Below, piece by piece: positions 10,326 to 21,275 of a stretch of DNA of 64,000 nt (its first letter is position 1; every line of letters begins with the position of its first letter). The notes below the pieces were generated by a model. The model was not told where the DNA came from. It was given only the letters and a program-made list of their open reading frames with translations, and did no database searches. The position numbers and the translations under genes are program-made. Location of the stretch: contig JASVEC010000019.1 of the NCBI GenBank assembly GCA_030770535.1, positions 806,001-870,000 of the forward strand. Direction: 5' to 3'. Origin of the DNA: Batkoa obscura (lineage: Eukaryota; Entomophthoromycota; Entomophthoromycetes; Entomophthorales; Batkoaceae).

Positions 10326-13300
10326 CTAACAAAGCGTAACATCATCTCTACTCTTTACCAGTCTCTGGTACTCTTCATTAAAAGCTTCCCGTTTAATGTT
10401 TTCCACATTTTGCTTCAACTGGTCTTTTAAGCTATCTTCAACCTCAACTACAACCTCTTGATAAGCTGTTTCATACAACTGTTCCATCTCATCCGTAAGA
10501 AGCAATTGTATCTTTTCAATCAAAACTAAATTTTCTTCCTCAGTAAGTTCAATAGATTCAATGATTTCATAGTCTTCTTCTTCAGCCTCTAACTCAGCTT
10601 CAATGACTTCACCAAGTGAGTCTGTAGACTCATTCTCTCCAACGATAGCCTCTTCTTTATTGACACCATCTTGAGGGAGCTCAATAAGTTCAACGTCTTC
10701 TTTTATACCTGGTTCTTTACTTGGTGAATCTTCGTTTTCACTTTGAGTCGGCTTAGCTTCACTTTCATCTTTAACTGACTTTCCAGTATTTAAGCTATCT
10801 TGAACTTTAACTTTTGTGCTTTCAGATGATATTTTACTTGTAGTAGTAGTTAAAGAATCTTTTTGTTCATCTTGCTTATTTTTTGGACTACTTGATTTAT
10901 CTTTATCGTCTTCCTTGATATCCTCTAAAGTAATGATTTGTATAGGTGAGTTCGGCTCTGATTTTTCTTCTACTTCATCTTTAATATCTTTTGTTTTAGG
11001 CACTTTTGATACATTTAGCTCTTGGTTTTTCGACTTGTTATTTTCTAATTCTTTAACGGTATCATAAACATCGGGCTTTATATTATCTGGTGATAATCCA
11101 GATTCTCTAATTATATCACTTTGTTTCGTGTTTACTGGTATCTCTTGATCTAAGGATTCATTGCTGCCTTTATAATCTTTGGCTTCTATCTTTTCAAAAT
11201 CATTGTCCTTATCTTCGTCATCATTATTTTTGTCAACATAATTTTCGAATATGCTTTTTGTTTGCTTTAAATCTTCAAGTTTACTCTTTATTGATTCAAT
11301 ATCATTTTGGTTATTGTTACGCTCATTTGTACTATTAGTTTCGTTGTTATTATTTTCTTTATTAATAACTTGCTTTGTTTTACTAGTAGCTTCAATTGGC
11401 GTAATAGATTCTTCATTATCATCATTTTTATATTTTATTTTATCAGTTTGCTCTATAACTTTAGGCGTATCTTGTTCTATATCATTACTAGCTGAGCTTG
11501 ATTTTCGACTCATCCCAGTTGACAATTCATTATCTTTATTTAAAGCTTTGAAGCTGTATTGTTCACTTTTAGCTGTTAAACTCTCTCCTCCCTTTTTATC
11601 ATCTCTAACACTATTACCTTTCTCAACTTTAGTTTCATTGTCTTCCTTAGTTTCAGTTGCTTTACTTTGATCATCAGTATTCTTTTCACTAACTGTCTTT
11701 TCATTCAGATTAATGGAACTTAACTGTTCTTCTATCTTATTTTGGCCTTGTAACTCATCAATTGGCTCAACTTCATTTTCTGCTTTCAATTCTGAGCTAT
11801 CCATATCTGTCTTCTTATCATCTGCTTTATTTATGCGAGCGTTTTTCTTATTATGATTGATACTTAGCTCCTTGATTGGTTCATCAGACTTTGTGTCATC
11901 ATCATTCAATAAAACAATTTCAGGGTTATATTTATCTTTTTCTAATCCTTTGATGCTTCCACCTTCTTCACTTTCTTTTATTTCGTCTTTAGACTCACTA
12001 AACGTTTCAATTGATTTACTATCATCAGAATTATCTTCAAGGTTATTCTTATGTAGTTCAGATTTCGATGCTGAAGGTTCTTCGTCATCTTTTTTTGCGC
12101 TTGATTCAGTATTAGCTTCCTTTGAGTCCTTATTATCTGACAATAATTCATCAACTGATCCAACTTTGTCATCGTCCTCTTTTAAGTCTGGCTTCAATAG
12201 TTTTGGTTCCGAATCCAATTCTTTGTTTTCATCCGATTTGGTGTTGACATGGCCTTGATATTTAGTTGATTCAACCCCCTTATTTACCTCATCTTTCTCA
12301 GTACCTTTAGTTTCAGTTGACTCATTAGTTAAGTTAAGTTTATCTTCAGCCTGATCCTTAAGCTCTGATATGGGAATTGGCTCTTCATCATTTTTTCTGT
12401 CCAAATTGCTAACTTTATTACCTGAGCCATTATCCTTATCGTCCAATTCTTTGTCTGATTCAGCTGATTTTAAGTCCAAATCTTTTGCTTTCTTACTTGC
12501 TTTTGAATCATTGTCTTTGGCCTCATCAATTGTAGTTTCACTTATAGGCTTCGAGTCATTTTTAGATAAAACATCTATTAGATTTTTATCTCCATCATTA
12601 CTATCTTTTTTGTCTCCAGCTAATCTCCCATCTTTGGTATCTTTTCCTAGTTTGTTATTTAGTGGGGAATCGTTATTACTCAACACTGTTTTATCTTTAT
12701 CACTGTTGTCTTTTACAATAGTATCATTAGCTGATAATTTTTCTATTCTACTTAGTCCTGAATTTTCATTTTCAGTATCTTGTAGGGCTTTATCATTACT
12801 CGATGCTGATTCGGCTTTATCATTATTTTTCTTTTCTGGGCTAGCATCTTTATTTAATAATTTTCCTTCCATTATTTGCTTTGGATTTCCTTTTTCACTA
12901 AATTCCGGAAACTCATTGTCATTTACTACTGTTTCAGCTTTTATGTCATCCTTGCTCTTTACAGTATTTTCTTTAGGAAGTGGGCTTTCATTTATATTTT
13001 CCTTTGAGCCTTCATTGTCAGTGCTTTGTGGGACATTACCACCACTTGACGCTGTATTAGCCTTTATGGCACTGTCGTCTTTTACAGTTATGTCTTTAAC
13101 TGGTGAATTTTCTTGAATATTTTGTATTGTGTCTTCTTTTTTAGTAGCCTGTAAGACATCATCATTTTCAGGAACCATTTTACCTTTAACGTCAGTGCCT
13201 TTAGCTAATTCTTTTTTATTTGTAATTTGTTGCGAATCTCGTTTATGAGTAGATTTTAGGATATTAACATCACTTGAGTTTGTTTCAGCTTTCGAGCCAT

Positions 13301-14951
13301 CTTTGTCTTCTACAGCAGTGTCTTTAATTGGCGGTTTTTTATTGATATTTTTTTGTAATTCTTCTTTTTCAGAAGTTTGTGGGTCATTTTCATTAATTGG
13401 CGATGATTCTACCCCAGCATCTTTATCTTTTGAAATAATATCCTTAGTTAAATCGTTTTCTTCTATATCTTTGCTTTTGGAAATTTTTGGTCCACCATTA
13501 GTACTCGATACCTTTCCATTGTTTGTACTATTTTTGTCTTTTGTTGTAGTATCTTTAGCTGGTAGACTTTCTTTGGTATTTTGTGTTGAATCTGAATTTT
13601 TGTCAACTTGCTTAGTATTTTGGTCTTCATTTTCACTTGATGGTATATTAGTGCTTGGCTCTTCATCTTTAGCTTTGGTAGTTGCATTTATTGGTTCTTT
13701 ATCTTTAGACTCAATGATGTTCTCATTTGTTTCATCGCTCTTAGATCCAACACTATTATTGTCCAGTCCTTTGGTTTTAGCTTCATGAATATTATCCAGG
13801 GCCTTAAGCTCTGGTTTAACAGCAGTATCATTTGATCCTTTATCTCTAGATTTAGCATTATCATTCGATATTTCAAGCTCTGCTTTAGCTTCTAAGGCTC
13901 GGCCGTTTTTACCTGTTTCTTTGTTTTCATCTATTTCTCCATTAGAAGGTGAGGGCAAAGTATGCTCAATAAACTCGAATTCTTCAGAATCCTCGTTTTT
14001 AGTTCCTTGTTCACTTTCTTTTGCCATATCTGCGTAAGACTTTGTTTCATTTGAATCCACTTTATTATCACCCTGAGTATTATTACTCTTATTTCTATCG
14101 GTAGCTTCATTTATTGTTAGATCTCTATTCTTGAAATCCTTAATTTTATCTTGAACAGATTCTTTGTTTTCAGAAACAGTTTCATTAAGCTCATTCCTGA
14201 TCTCACTACTAGGATTAACAACTTGAACTTTCTCCATTTCGTTTCCATTATTAATAGATTCGTTAAATGCATCTTTTATTAATTTATTTCTATTTTCGTT
14301 GTTTGAATTCATAGTATTATCTGATAGTGTTTGCTTATTTTCCATAATTGAATATGTAAACTTCTCTTCAGTCTCAGCTTGACTTGGCTTTTTACTCTCG
14401 TTATTGGATTCATTACGCTCCTTTTGTATTATTTGCTCTTTATTTTCATTATTGGGATCTTTAGCTTTCTCTTGCCTTGATTTAAGTTGTTCATCTGATA
14501 TTATGACCTCATTTTCAGATTTAATGATTTCATCTTGATTTGATTCATCTTTGACGTTTTTATTAGATCCTTCGACCTTATCACCAGATTTATTGGATTG
14601 ATCTTGAATTAGTTCATCTTTTGATTCTCTAATTAGGAATAAATTTTTACTAACAGAATCGTCTTTACCCTCTAGATCCAATTTTTTAGCTTCATCATTA
14701 GACTTATCAGTTTGATCTTGGCTTAATTCATCTTTGCTCTCAGAACTCGATTCATTATTTGGAGTAGAGCTATCACTAGCAGACTCATTATTTTTATCTT
14801 GATTTAAATCATTTTGATCTTCACTGATTAGTAATGTATTTGGAGATGGGTCATTTATATCGATCTCTTCTTTCTTTTCTTTTATTTGTTTACTTTTATT
14901 TTTGTTATTATTTTTCTTTGCTTTCCCTTTGTTTTTATTTTTAAATCCCAT
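10326..14951 (-). CDS. Giant charged, disordered protein with degenerate tandem repeats
   Basis: Uninterrupted 1541-codon gene; I do not recognise a family. The N-terminus (MGFKNKNKGKAKKNNNKNKS) is strongly basic and Asn/Lys-rich. Almost all the rest is Lys/Asp/Glu/Ser/Asn with hardly any aromatic residues, so it is predicted to be intrinsically disordered. Roughly residues 460-765 contain about eight degenerate repeats of 35-42 residues, each opening with a KDxxxKDK-like motif followed by a Ser/Asn-rich and a Gln/Asn-rich part. Only the last 100 or so residues look folded. They are acidic and helical, with regular Leu/Ile/Val spacing (ENLVLIEKIQLLLTDEMEQL and onwards), ending TLC. A C-terminal coiled coil that anchors a long flexible tether is a fair inference. 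Location and role are unknown. The antisense strand shows many long open frames, a by-product of the biased codons. Confidence 0.8.
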   Translation of the reverse strand: MGFKNKNKGKAKKNNNKNKSKQIKEKKEEIDINDPSPNTLLISEDQNDLNQDKNNESASDSSTPNNESSSESKDELSQDQTDKSNDEAKKLDLEGKDDSVSKNLFLIRESKDELIQDQSNKSGDKVEGSNKNVKDESNQDEIIKSENEVIISDEQLKSRQEKAKDPNNENKEQIIQKERNESNNESKKPSQAETEEKFTYSIMENKQTLSDNTMNSNNENRNKLIKDAFNESINNGNEMEKVQVVNPSSEIRNELNETVSENKESVQDKIKDFKNRDLTINEATDRNKSNNTQGDNKVDSNETKSYADMAKESEQGTKNEDSEEFEFIEHTLPSPSNGEIDENKETGKNGRALEAKAELEISNDNAKSRDKGSNDTAVKPELKALDNIHEAKTKGLDNNSVGSKSDETNENIIESKDKEPINATTKAKDEEPSTNIPSSENEDQNTKQVDKNSDSTQNTKESLPAKDTTTKDKNSTNNGKVSSTNGGPKISKSKDIEENDLTKDIISKDKDAGVESSPINENDPQTSEKEELQKNINKKPPIKDTAVEDKDGSKAETNSSDVNILKSTHKRDSQQITNKKELAKGTDVKGKMVPENDDVLQATKKEDTIQNIQENSPVKDITVKDDSAIKANTASSGGNVPQSTDNEGSKENINESPLPKENTVKSKDDIKAETVVNDNEFPEFSEKGNPKQIMEGKLLNKDASPEKKNNDKAESASSNDKALQDTENENSGLSRIEKLSANDTIVKDNSDKDKTVLSNNDSPLNNKLGKDTKDGRLAGDKKDSNDGDKNLIDVLSKNDSKPISETTIDEAKDNDSKASKKAKDLDLKSAESDKELDDKDNGSGNKVSNLDRKNDEEPIPISELKDQAEDKLNLTNESTETKGTEKDEVNKGVESTKYQGHVNTKSDENKELDSEPKLLKPDLKEDDDKVGSVDELLSDNKDSKEANTESSAKKDDEEPSASKSELHKNNLEDNSDDSKSIETFSESKDEIKESEEGGSIKGLEKDKYNPEIVLLNDDDTKSDEPIKELSINHNKKNARINKADDKKTDMDSSELKAENEVEPIDELQGQNKIEEQLSSINLNEKTVSEKNTDDQSKATETKEDNETKVEKGNSVRDDKKGGESLTAKSEQYSFKALNKDNELSTGMSRKSSSASNDIEQDTPKVIEQTDKIKYKNDDNEESITPIEATSKTKQVINKENNNNETNSTNERNNNQNDIESIKSKLEDLKQTKSIFENYVDKNNDDEDKDNDFEKIEAKDYKGSNESLDQEIPVNTKQSDIIRESGLSPDNIKPDVYDTVKELENNKSKNQELNVSKVPKTKDIKDEVEEKSEPNSPIQIITLEDIKEDDKDKSSSPKNKQDEQKDSLTTTTSKISSESTKVKVQDSLNTGKSVKDESEAKPTQSENEDSPSKEPGIKEDVELIELPQDGVNKEEAIVGENESTDSLGEVIEAELEAEEEDYEIIESIELTEEENLVLIEKIQLLLTDEMEQLYETAYQEVVVEVEDSLKDQLKQNVENIKREAFNEEYQRLVKSRDDVTLC

Positions 14952-15130
14952 CTTAGCTAAATAAATTTAAAAAGTTAAATTTATATTTGTAAAAAATTAA
15001 CTTAAAGTGTAATAAAAAGAATAAATCAAAAAAGTAATAAACTTATGTCTAATTAAATTTTATTTATTGTACGAAAAATAAAATCAAAAGGGTGGCACAA
15101 ATGTATAACCAAGGTTATGTCATTATTTTC

Positions 15131-16247
15131 TTAAGCTTGACTTGTATGGGTAATTCCGGCTTTTTCAAAGGTTTCATGGAATATAGGAATCAATTGTTGA
15201 GCAACAGTGAATGAGAAGATAAGCTTAGGACCAACTACTAATATCTTTGGTGTTAACCCCTTAAAGAAAGCTCCCATACCTTCTTTTTTAATCATATCTT
15301 TAATAATATTCATTCCAGATTCTGGAGCATCAAAAGGTCTATTTTGAATACGAGTTTTAACTACGTCTAATGGGGCAGCGACTGTAATAGAAGCTACGGC
15401 ACCTCCAATAGATGAGCAGAAGTTTTGGAAAAAGGTAGCTTGATTGTAATCCTTTAATCCAAAGAAATATTCTTTTACAATAGCTGCTCCTCCAAATAAG
15501 GCAAAAGATCCTGGAGCATTACGGGCTGCGGTCCACATACCACCACTAAAAAATTATTAAAACAAAGCAAATTCAAACATTTTTTTAACTTACCGATACA
15601 GCCCAAGGCCTTCATCCTTAATCAAGGCAAAGATACCTCTACCCTTGAGAGTTTCTGGGTTAGTTTGGGACTTGATTTTAAGTACATCTAATGGAAGTAA
15701 AGCTACTTCGCCAATACCAACAATGGAACCAGCAGTAGCGTGCATAACTGTTTTACCAGTCTTTTCGCCAAAGAAGTTAGTGAAAAAAGAGCGGTGATTG
15801 GTGTTTAAGTAATCTTTGACGTAGGGTTGACCTCCGTATTTATATACTCTTTGGGTGATTTTATATCCGGCAGCAAATCCCAAACCTGGGAATAAACTAG
15901 TATATTTTTTTATAAAGGATTGCTCAGCAGCACTCTACGTTGGTTTAGTTTAATGTTTTTATTTGTTAAAATGATTAATCTTACCTTAAAAACAACTTTG
16001 TTTAAACTGGCCATACTTTCTGACAATGGTGCTCCTTTAACAAAGATCTAATAAAAAGCTATGAGCCTAAGCACTAAATTATTTTATGATTTGTTTCACT
16101 TACAGAGCTTTGATTTGACATCAAACGTTTGGCAACGGTATCTACTGGATGGAACCCCAATAACTCTAAAAGACCTGAACTTGCTGAACCGCAAAATCTT
16201 GCTAAACCAGATTCTGATTTTTTACTGCTTGCTTCTAAGCCGCCCAT
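15131..16247 (-). CDS. GGC1: Mitochondrial GTP/GDP carrier
   Basis: Inner-membrane carrier exchanging matrix GDP for GTP; in yeast it supports mitochondrial GTP supply and iron balance. Predicted 320 residues from four exons on the minus strand: 16104-16247, 15985-16047, 15594-15934, 15131-15545. All three carrier repeats keep their signature: HPVDTVAK, LPLDVLKIK and APLDVVKTR. Long stretches match the yeast Ggc1 subfamily closely, including QRVYKYGGQP, FGEKTGK, LYRG followed by WTAARNAPGSFALFGG, and FFKGLTPKIL. The start MGGLEASSKKSESGLARF gives the expected short N-terminus before the first helix (SGLLELLGFHPVD). Exon joins were set by GT-AG sites that keep this frame. Nothing is missing. 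Confidence 0.93.
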
Positions 16248-16739
16248 TTTAACTTTATCTTAATTTTTTTGAAAAAAACCAAAGTTGACTTTTGAGTTTG
16301 AGTTTTTAAGGGATTCAATTTTTATTCCTAATCTTTTTTGATAGAGGATGTATTTTTAATGGGTTCTGATGAGTTTTATTGGCCATAATATGACCCCATT
16401 TTGGCCATTGGTTCACTTCGGAAGTTGACTCACTTTTATTGAAATAATCCTTATTTTGGGGTCGAAAATTTCGGACGTGAAAATAGACTCCTATTTATAT
16501 AAGGATTATTTATCGCTATCATCCTTTATTTAAATCCATCCTAACCTTTATAGAATAAAATAGCTTTAAAATTTTTGTTGTTCTACTCTATTGTACTATT
16601 CACTATCATTTTATAGTTTACTAATTCTTATCGTTATCTTTTATCTTCTAATGAATGTTATTGGCTACTTGATTCTATTGTTACAAACTAAAAAAGTCAA
16701 TTTAAACAAAGCATATAGTAAAAGCATTTCTTATAAATA

Positions 16740-17616
16740 ATGGTAATTAAAGTGGCCGTATCCTACTCTGGGGGTAAAGACAGCAATCTAGTGCTATTCA
16801 AAATGAAACAAGGTAAAGTATTATCAACTTTGAATCAAACTTCAATAACAACTCTATTTAAGATCCACAGTATGACGTAGTAATTTTAGTTACCTTCATT
16901 CCAGGTAAATAGACCAAAAGCTATGGTGGTAAATTCTGACAACAAACTTTCAAATAGCCCAAAAGTCGCCCTTTCTGGCACATAATTTAGAACTAATCCG
17001 ATTACAAGCAAAGGCCTTAAGTATTCCACACAAGATCGTCCAAATCAATGAAATCCCAAGTTATTTAGAGTCATATCAACATGGGATAAAAGAGTTAAAT
17101 AAGGAATATAATATTAAATATTTAGTTACTGGTAACTTACAATATAATCAATGTAATAACAACAACTCACTTACTTTTATTTCAGGAGATGTATTGCCAG
17201 TATGTAGTGATTTTATGGAGCGAGCAGTTGATGGAACAGGAGCGGAGCTCCTACGACCTTTATGGGGCTTAGATAGTGAAGTTATACTAGATGAATTATT
17301 TGAAGCTAAATTTCAAGTATATATAACTTGTATCAATAAAACTAAAATAAAGGATGGAGAAAAATGGATTGGTAAATTATTAAGTTATGAGTTGTTAAAA
17401 GAGAGCGATTCTGGTCTTAATTTGTTAGGAGAATTTGGCGAGTATCATACCATGTGTGTCTATTCGCCTTTGTATACCATTGATTTTAGAACTTTAGTCA
17501 AGCAAAATTCAAAACTTAACTTACCATCAAATGAGTATATGCTAGATAAAAGTATAGTGATTTCAACTAATATAAAAAGTTCTAGTTGTAATAACTTCTA
17601 TTATTGGGAGTTTTAA
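16740..17616 (+). CDS. Dph6-like PP-loop ATPase (diphthine-ammonia ligase family)
   Basis: Predicted 239 residues in four exons: 16740-16812, 16863-16904, 16958-17131, 17186-17616. The N-terminal PP-loop SYSGGKDSN binds ATP and would adenylate the substrate. The family signatures GDVLPVCSDFMERAV, LLRPLWG.DSE and GEFGEYHTMCVYSPLY follow. In this family the reaction is the final amidation of diphthine to diphthamide on elongation factor 2. The protein is the size of archaeal/bacterial MJ0570-type members and lacks the YjgF-like C-terminal domains that many eukaryotic Dph6 proteins carry. It may therefore be a second, compact paralog rather than the main Dph6. The substrate is inferred, not shown. 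It is divergently arranged with GGC1 (492 bp between start codons). Confidence 0.75.
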
Positions 17617-17656
17617 TAATAATAAAATTAAAATAAATTATAACATCTCCCTAAGT

Positions 17657-18205
17657 TTATTCATTTTTATCCCAAATTAAAGGATCGAAATTTTCAACCA
17701 GCCTAGTTTCATCTTTATAAAGTGGATACCAGGCCTTGAAGCCATAGCTCAATACCTCTACTTTTTGATCTTTGTTTCCATCAAAGTCGTCCTCTTTTTG
17801 CCTTTGATTTAGAAAGTCTTTATAAAAACCTGCGATTCTAGGCCCTCTTCCAGTAGAAGAGCCACAATAAAATATCACTCTTTTTTTATCCTTAACTCTG
17901 TTATATAATTCTTGCTTTTCATCTTCATATTTTTTACTTGGTGAATTGATAACTCCAGTAACGTTCCCCCCCTATAATCAAATACTTAATTTTGCTGAGC
18001 TCTATCTTATACTAATCCTTACCACAAAGTCATTATCTCTTACATCAACAATAGCTATATCATCACTATAATGAATTCAGTCAATTAATTTGAATAATCT
18101 TCATTGTTATCCTTACTTTACGCGCAATTTGTCGTTCAGGATATCCTCAGCTAACTGCTTTGGATCTATGAATTCGATTTCAGGATGGTATTTTTTATTA
18201 CTCAT
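17657..18205 (-). CDS. Cdc25/rhodanese-like CX5R phosphatase (Ych1/Ibp1-like)
   Basis: Predicted 148-residue rhodanese-fold phosphatase in three exons: 18117-18205, 18023-18065, 17657-17971. It shows the rhodanese strand IVDVRDNDFVGG, then the active-site loop FYCGSSTGRGPRIAGF, a proper CX5R P-loop with the nucleophile Cys, and the C-terminal SYGFKAWYPLY strand. Small fungal members (yeast Ych1, fission-yeast Ibp1, Acr2-type arsenate reductases) have this size and layout, so protein tyrosine phosphatase or arsenate reductase activity are both possible. The loop residue before Cys is Tyr instead of the usual His. A paralog at 35.8 kb has introns at the same positions and an identical 43-nt middle exon. 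The gene is tail-to-tail with the Dph6-like gene (40 bp between stops). Confidence 0.85.
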
Positions 18206-19748
18206 TATTGATTTCACTTTAGAATTTTTAGTTTTATTTGGAAATAAATGTAACATTTGAATGTGGCCAATTAAAAAGCAAAGTTTGAAATTGTGCTCAT
18301 ACTCAATATTTTAGAAATCGAGAAATATTACTAATAGAGATATAAAGTAGCTTGATGTTTTATTTGGGTAGATTAAGCTTTAAGGTTCCAAAATATAATA
18401 TAGTTATAAGCTAAATAAAAAAATTTAAGGATCTAGGATAATTTTGTCCTATCAACTTTTTGTTGAAGTCATATAACTACTATCTCTGGATGATTCATAT
18501 TTCTAATACCTTTTGGTCATTATTATCCTTACAAGTTGAGATTTGATCAGAAAAATTTATTTTCATTAGCTCCAAATAAATTAGAGGTACATTAAAATGA
18601 TACAGCGCGCCCATCTTTTATATTGAGCACATATGCTTGATATCACCATAATAACTGTGTAATTTAGAATTGAAATGGCTATACAATCCAGGTTTTGAAA
18701 TAAGTATATAAATACCTATTACCCAAATAAGTTAATTCTCATCAACCAATGATTTAAAAAAAGAATTTCAAGCTAATCTTGTTTTTGTATACTCTTTAAC
18801 TAACTTATTTAAATATCAGTCAGTGACAATGTAGATGGCATTCTCTAGAAATATTATTTTTAAACACTTAACATCTTCTATTATTTTATAGCATATAAAA
18901 AAAATCATAATTGGCAAAATTTGTGATATAGAAACAGTTTTTTAATAAGTTTAGAATTTAATTTAGCCATTATTAGAAAAATCAATCAAGTCAACAAATA
19001 CATATAAATTCCAACTCCATCCTCTCTTACCTCTCAAAGGGAAGCCCTATGAAAAGCAGAAGTAAATTGGATCTTACTTTGTTTTTTACTTCCATATTTG
19101 ATAGAAGTCATTTGGCTCAATTCAATTTCTTCTGGAAAGAGCTTAATAGTTGGCTACTCTGACAAGTTGACTGCCCTAAGTACCTGGCTTTTATCGTAGC
19201 TAATCAAATGCTTGGGATATAAACCTCGCAAAAGGAAGATGATAATAAATGGGGATGCATTTCAATTTAATAGTTTGGTGGTTTGCTCAAATTCTAAGAT
19301 TAAAAATAAAAAACAGCCATATAAAGAAAGACGTTCTATATGGGAATGTCTTTTATCAATTGCCCTTTGTTATTTCAAAAAAACGAAAATGTATAGTGAC
19401 TTTGAAAAATCCTCTATAAAATCCCTTTTGGTTCAAATAAGTATTTTAATTGACCAGTTAATTTTTAAGGCTTAAAAATAGCAAAAAAGGGCGATTGCTA
19501 AAAAAACACTCTCATATCTAAAATTGAAAACAAGTAAATGGGAATGTATTTCTTTTGTTTAAAATTACTAATTCCACTTAAATAGTACTCAAAAATGGAA
19601 AACTAATGAAACCAAAGAGCATCTCCGAATTTTAATTTATATCATTAAGATATATCTATTGTTGTTACTTATGATTGGTTTAAAAAGAAAGTTTTTACAA
19701 ATATGATATATCTTTGAATCAAATAACAACTATTTGATATCTTTTTTG
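18206..19748. other. Intergenic with element debris
   Basis: AT-rich DNA. An 87-codon frame at 19212-19475 (Lys-rich, one hydrophobic patch, no motif) cannot be supported as a gene. A right-hand MITE-A end is left at about 19495-19516 and a worn copy lies at 19539-19629. Confidence 0.45.
19539..19629 (+). mobile_element. MITE-A copy (worn)
   Basis: Left end TGGGAATGTATTTC and core CCACTTAAATAGTACTC are recognisable; the copy is about 15 bp short and ends ATCTCCGAA. Confidence 0.6.
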
Positions 19749-19976
19749 ATGCTTGTTCTACTATTACTTGCCATTTTTTTACTTAACAAAGCTGCAGCTT
19801 TTTTATCAAGAGTACAATTTGGTGGCTGCACTATAATTGAAGATAAAGTGTACTATTTAGATGAAAGAATATATTTGCCAAATGTAAACGGAATCAAATC
19901 AAATGAAAAATTGTCTACATTGGATTTAAAAAACGAGTTTAAATCAGTAGATAATATCGCGGAATGGGAAACATAT
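19749..19976 (+). pseudogene. 5' fragment of a secreted/membrane kelch-type gene, cut by MITE-A
   Basis: From ATG 19749 a hydrophobic leader (MLVLLLLAIFLLNKAAAF) is followed by RVQFGGCTIIEDKVYYLDER and an STLDLKNEF segment. That is the start of a kelch/galactose-oxidase-type blade (GGxxIIxxKIYYxGG then a LDL strand). The frame then runs straight into a MITE-A at 19974, and no further blades follow. Kelch proteins need several blades to close a propeller, so this is a remnant or a broken gene. The family call rests on motif resemblance only. Confidence 0.45.
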
Positions 19977-20077
19977 GGGGATGTATTTTTGTATTTAAGA
20001 ATTTTACTAACAAATTTTCCGCTTAAATAGCGTTTAAAAAAGGGAAAAAATAGTGAAGTCGAAAAAAACACTCCCAT
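19974..20077 (+). mobile_element. MITE-A copy
   Basis: Near-consensus copy inserted directly in the kelch-gene fragment; left flank ACATA, right end ACTCCCAT. Confidence 0.85.
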
Positions 20078-20316
20078 TTACTTTTATGTTCTATCCAAAT
20101 AATTTTTTATATAAAATTAGTAAAATTCCTTACATAAAATTTGTAACCTAGTTTTGTGACTTAAACTACAGACATTTAATATATTAATATTAATATTTAA
20201 AGAAAATGAAAGCTTTTTAATAATATTGTGATATATATTCTTTATAGAATTATTTATTTTTTAACAAAATATACATAAACTAAGTAATTATTGTCATAAG
20301 AAAAGATTTAGATCAC

Positions 20317-20783
20317 TGTGAAATATCGCTTTGTCAGAGTCCCATGGTTAATTATAGCATAGCAATCGCCTAAGCTGTTGTGTTCTCGATTTTAGAGACA
20401 ATTAGTCCCATGCTCTTATCTTGATTTGCTATGAGAATTTTTATCTTCATCTCAAAGGATATTATCCTCTCGTTTTGATATCTATGCTTATCGGAGTATA
20501 AAAGAGATTCTAAAACATAGTAGCTCGAGGCTTTTTAACTGAATTATTTCCTGATATCTCGTACATTTAATAAAGCTATTAAATTTTCTTAATAGTATTT
20601 TACGTAGATTTTATACCAGTATGGTCTATTCTACTTGTCTTATATAGTTCATAGCCTATTACATCCTATTCTTCACAATTCAAGTCTATATCAGCCACAT
20701 AAACTAACACCTTTCGATCTACAGTATAGTCAATTAGGCAATAACTGTTATTGATATCAATTACTGAATACCAGATCTCAAAA
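20317..20783 (+). mobile_element. Solo LTR (LTR-A copy 4)
   Basis: This copy starts TGTGAAATATCGC after GATCAC and ends in a worn CCAGATCTCAAAA. It is closest to copy 3 in shared variants over its first half. Target duplication is no longer clear, so it is an older insertion. There is no internal region. Confidence 0.8.
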
Positions 20784-20805
20784 AATCAATTATTAAATGT
20801 TAATA

Positions 20806-20909
20806 TTAGGGGATGTATTTTTGTATTTAAGAATTTTACTGACAATTTTTCCACATAAATAGCGCTTAAAAAATGGAAAAATAATGGAACTAAAAAAAAC
20901 AACCCCATT
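20806..20909 (+). mobile_element. MITE-A copy
   Basis: Complete copy with left end TTAGGGGATGTATTTTTG and right end CAACCCCATTA, 22 bp after LTR-A copy 4. Confidence 0.8.
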
Positions 20910-20929
20910 ATTTGAATTGTTGATAGCTG

Positions 20930-21275
20930 AGTTAATAAGTAATCAAAAAGCAAATAGTTATAAAAGTAAATAAAAACTATTACATCACTTGTATTGTATA
21001 AGGATAATTAATTATAGCTTTAGGGCTAACCATTCCCTCTTATGCAGCTGTCTATTAGTAATATATTAACAATGTAACTATAATATTAAATTCATTTGTT
21101 TATTTGATAATAAATCTTCAATATTGGTCATAAAGCAGTTAATGACGAATCTTTCTCAATAAAGTTTTATAGAAATATGTATTTATTCACTTATTACAAC
21201 TTTGATTAATACCGATATGTATGTTATATTGGCAAAAAGTCATGTCAATTGGAAATTTTTATTAAATTATTATTA
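20930..21275. repeat. Dispersed duplication, arm 1 (MITE-free)
   Basis: This stretch aligns by eye with 52920-53385. Shared segments include AAAACTATTACATCACTTGTAT-like and TTAATGACGAAT.TTTCTCAAT-like strings in the same order. It has no coding potential in any frame. It preserves the uninterrupted sequence at the point where arm 2 carries a MITE-A. Confidence 0.7.

Noticed and set aside
10816-13788. Several long open frames antisense to the charged protein
   Set aside because: They mirror its Ser/Lys/Asp codon bias (giving Ser/Leu/Phe-rich translations) and have no leader, motif or splice logic of their own.
19212-19475. 87-codon Lys-rich frame
   Set aside because: No motif, leader or paralog, and it lies in element debris.
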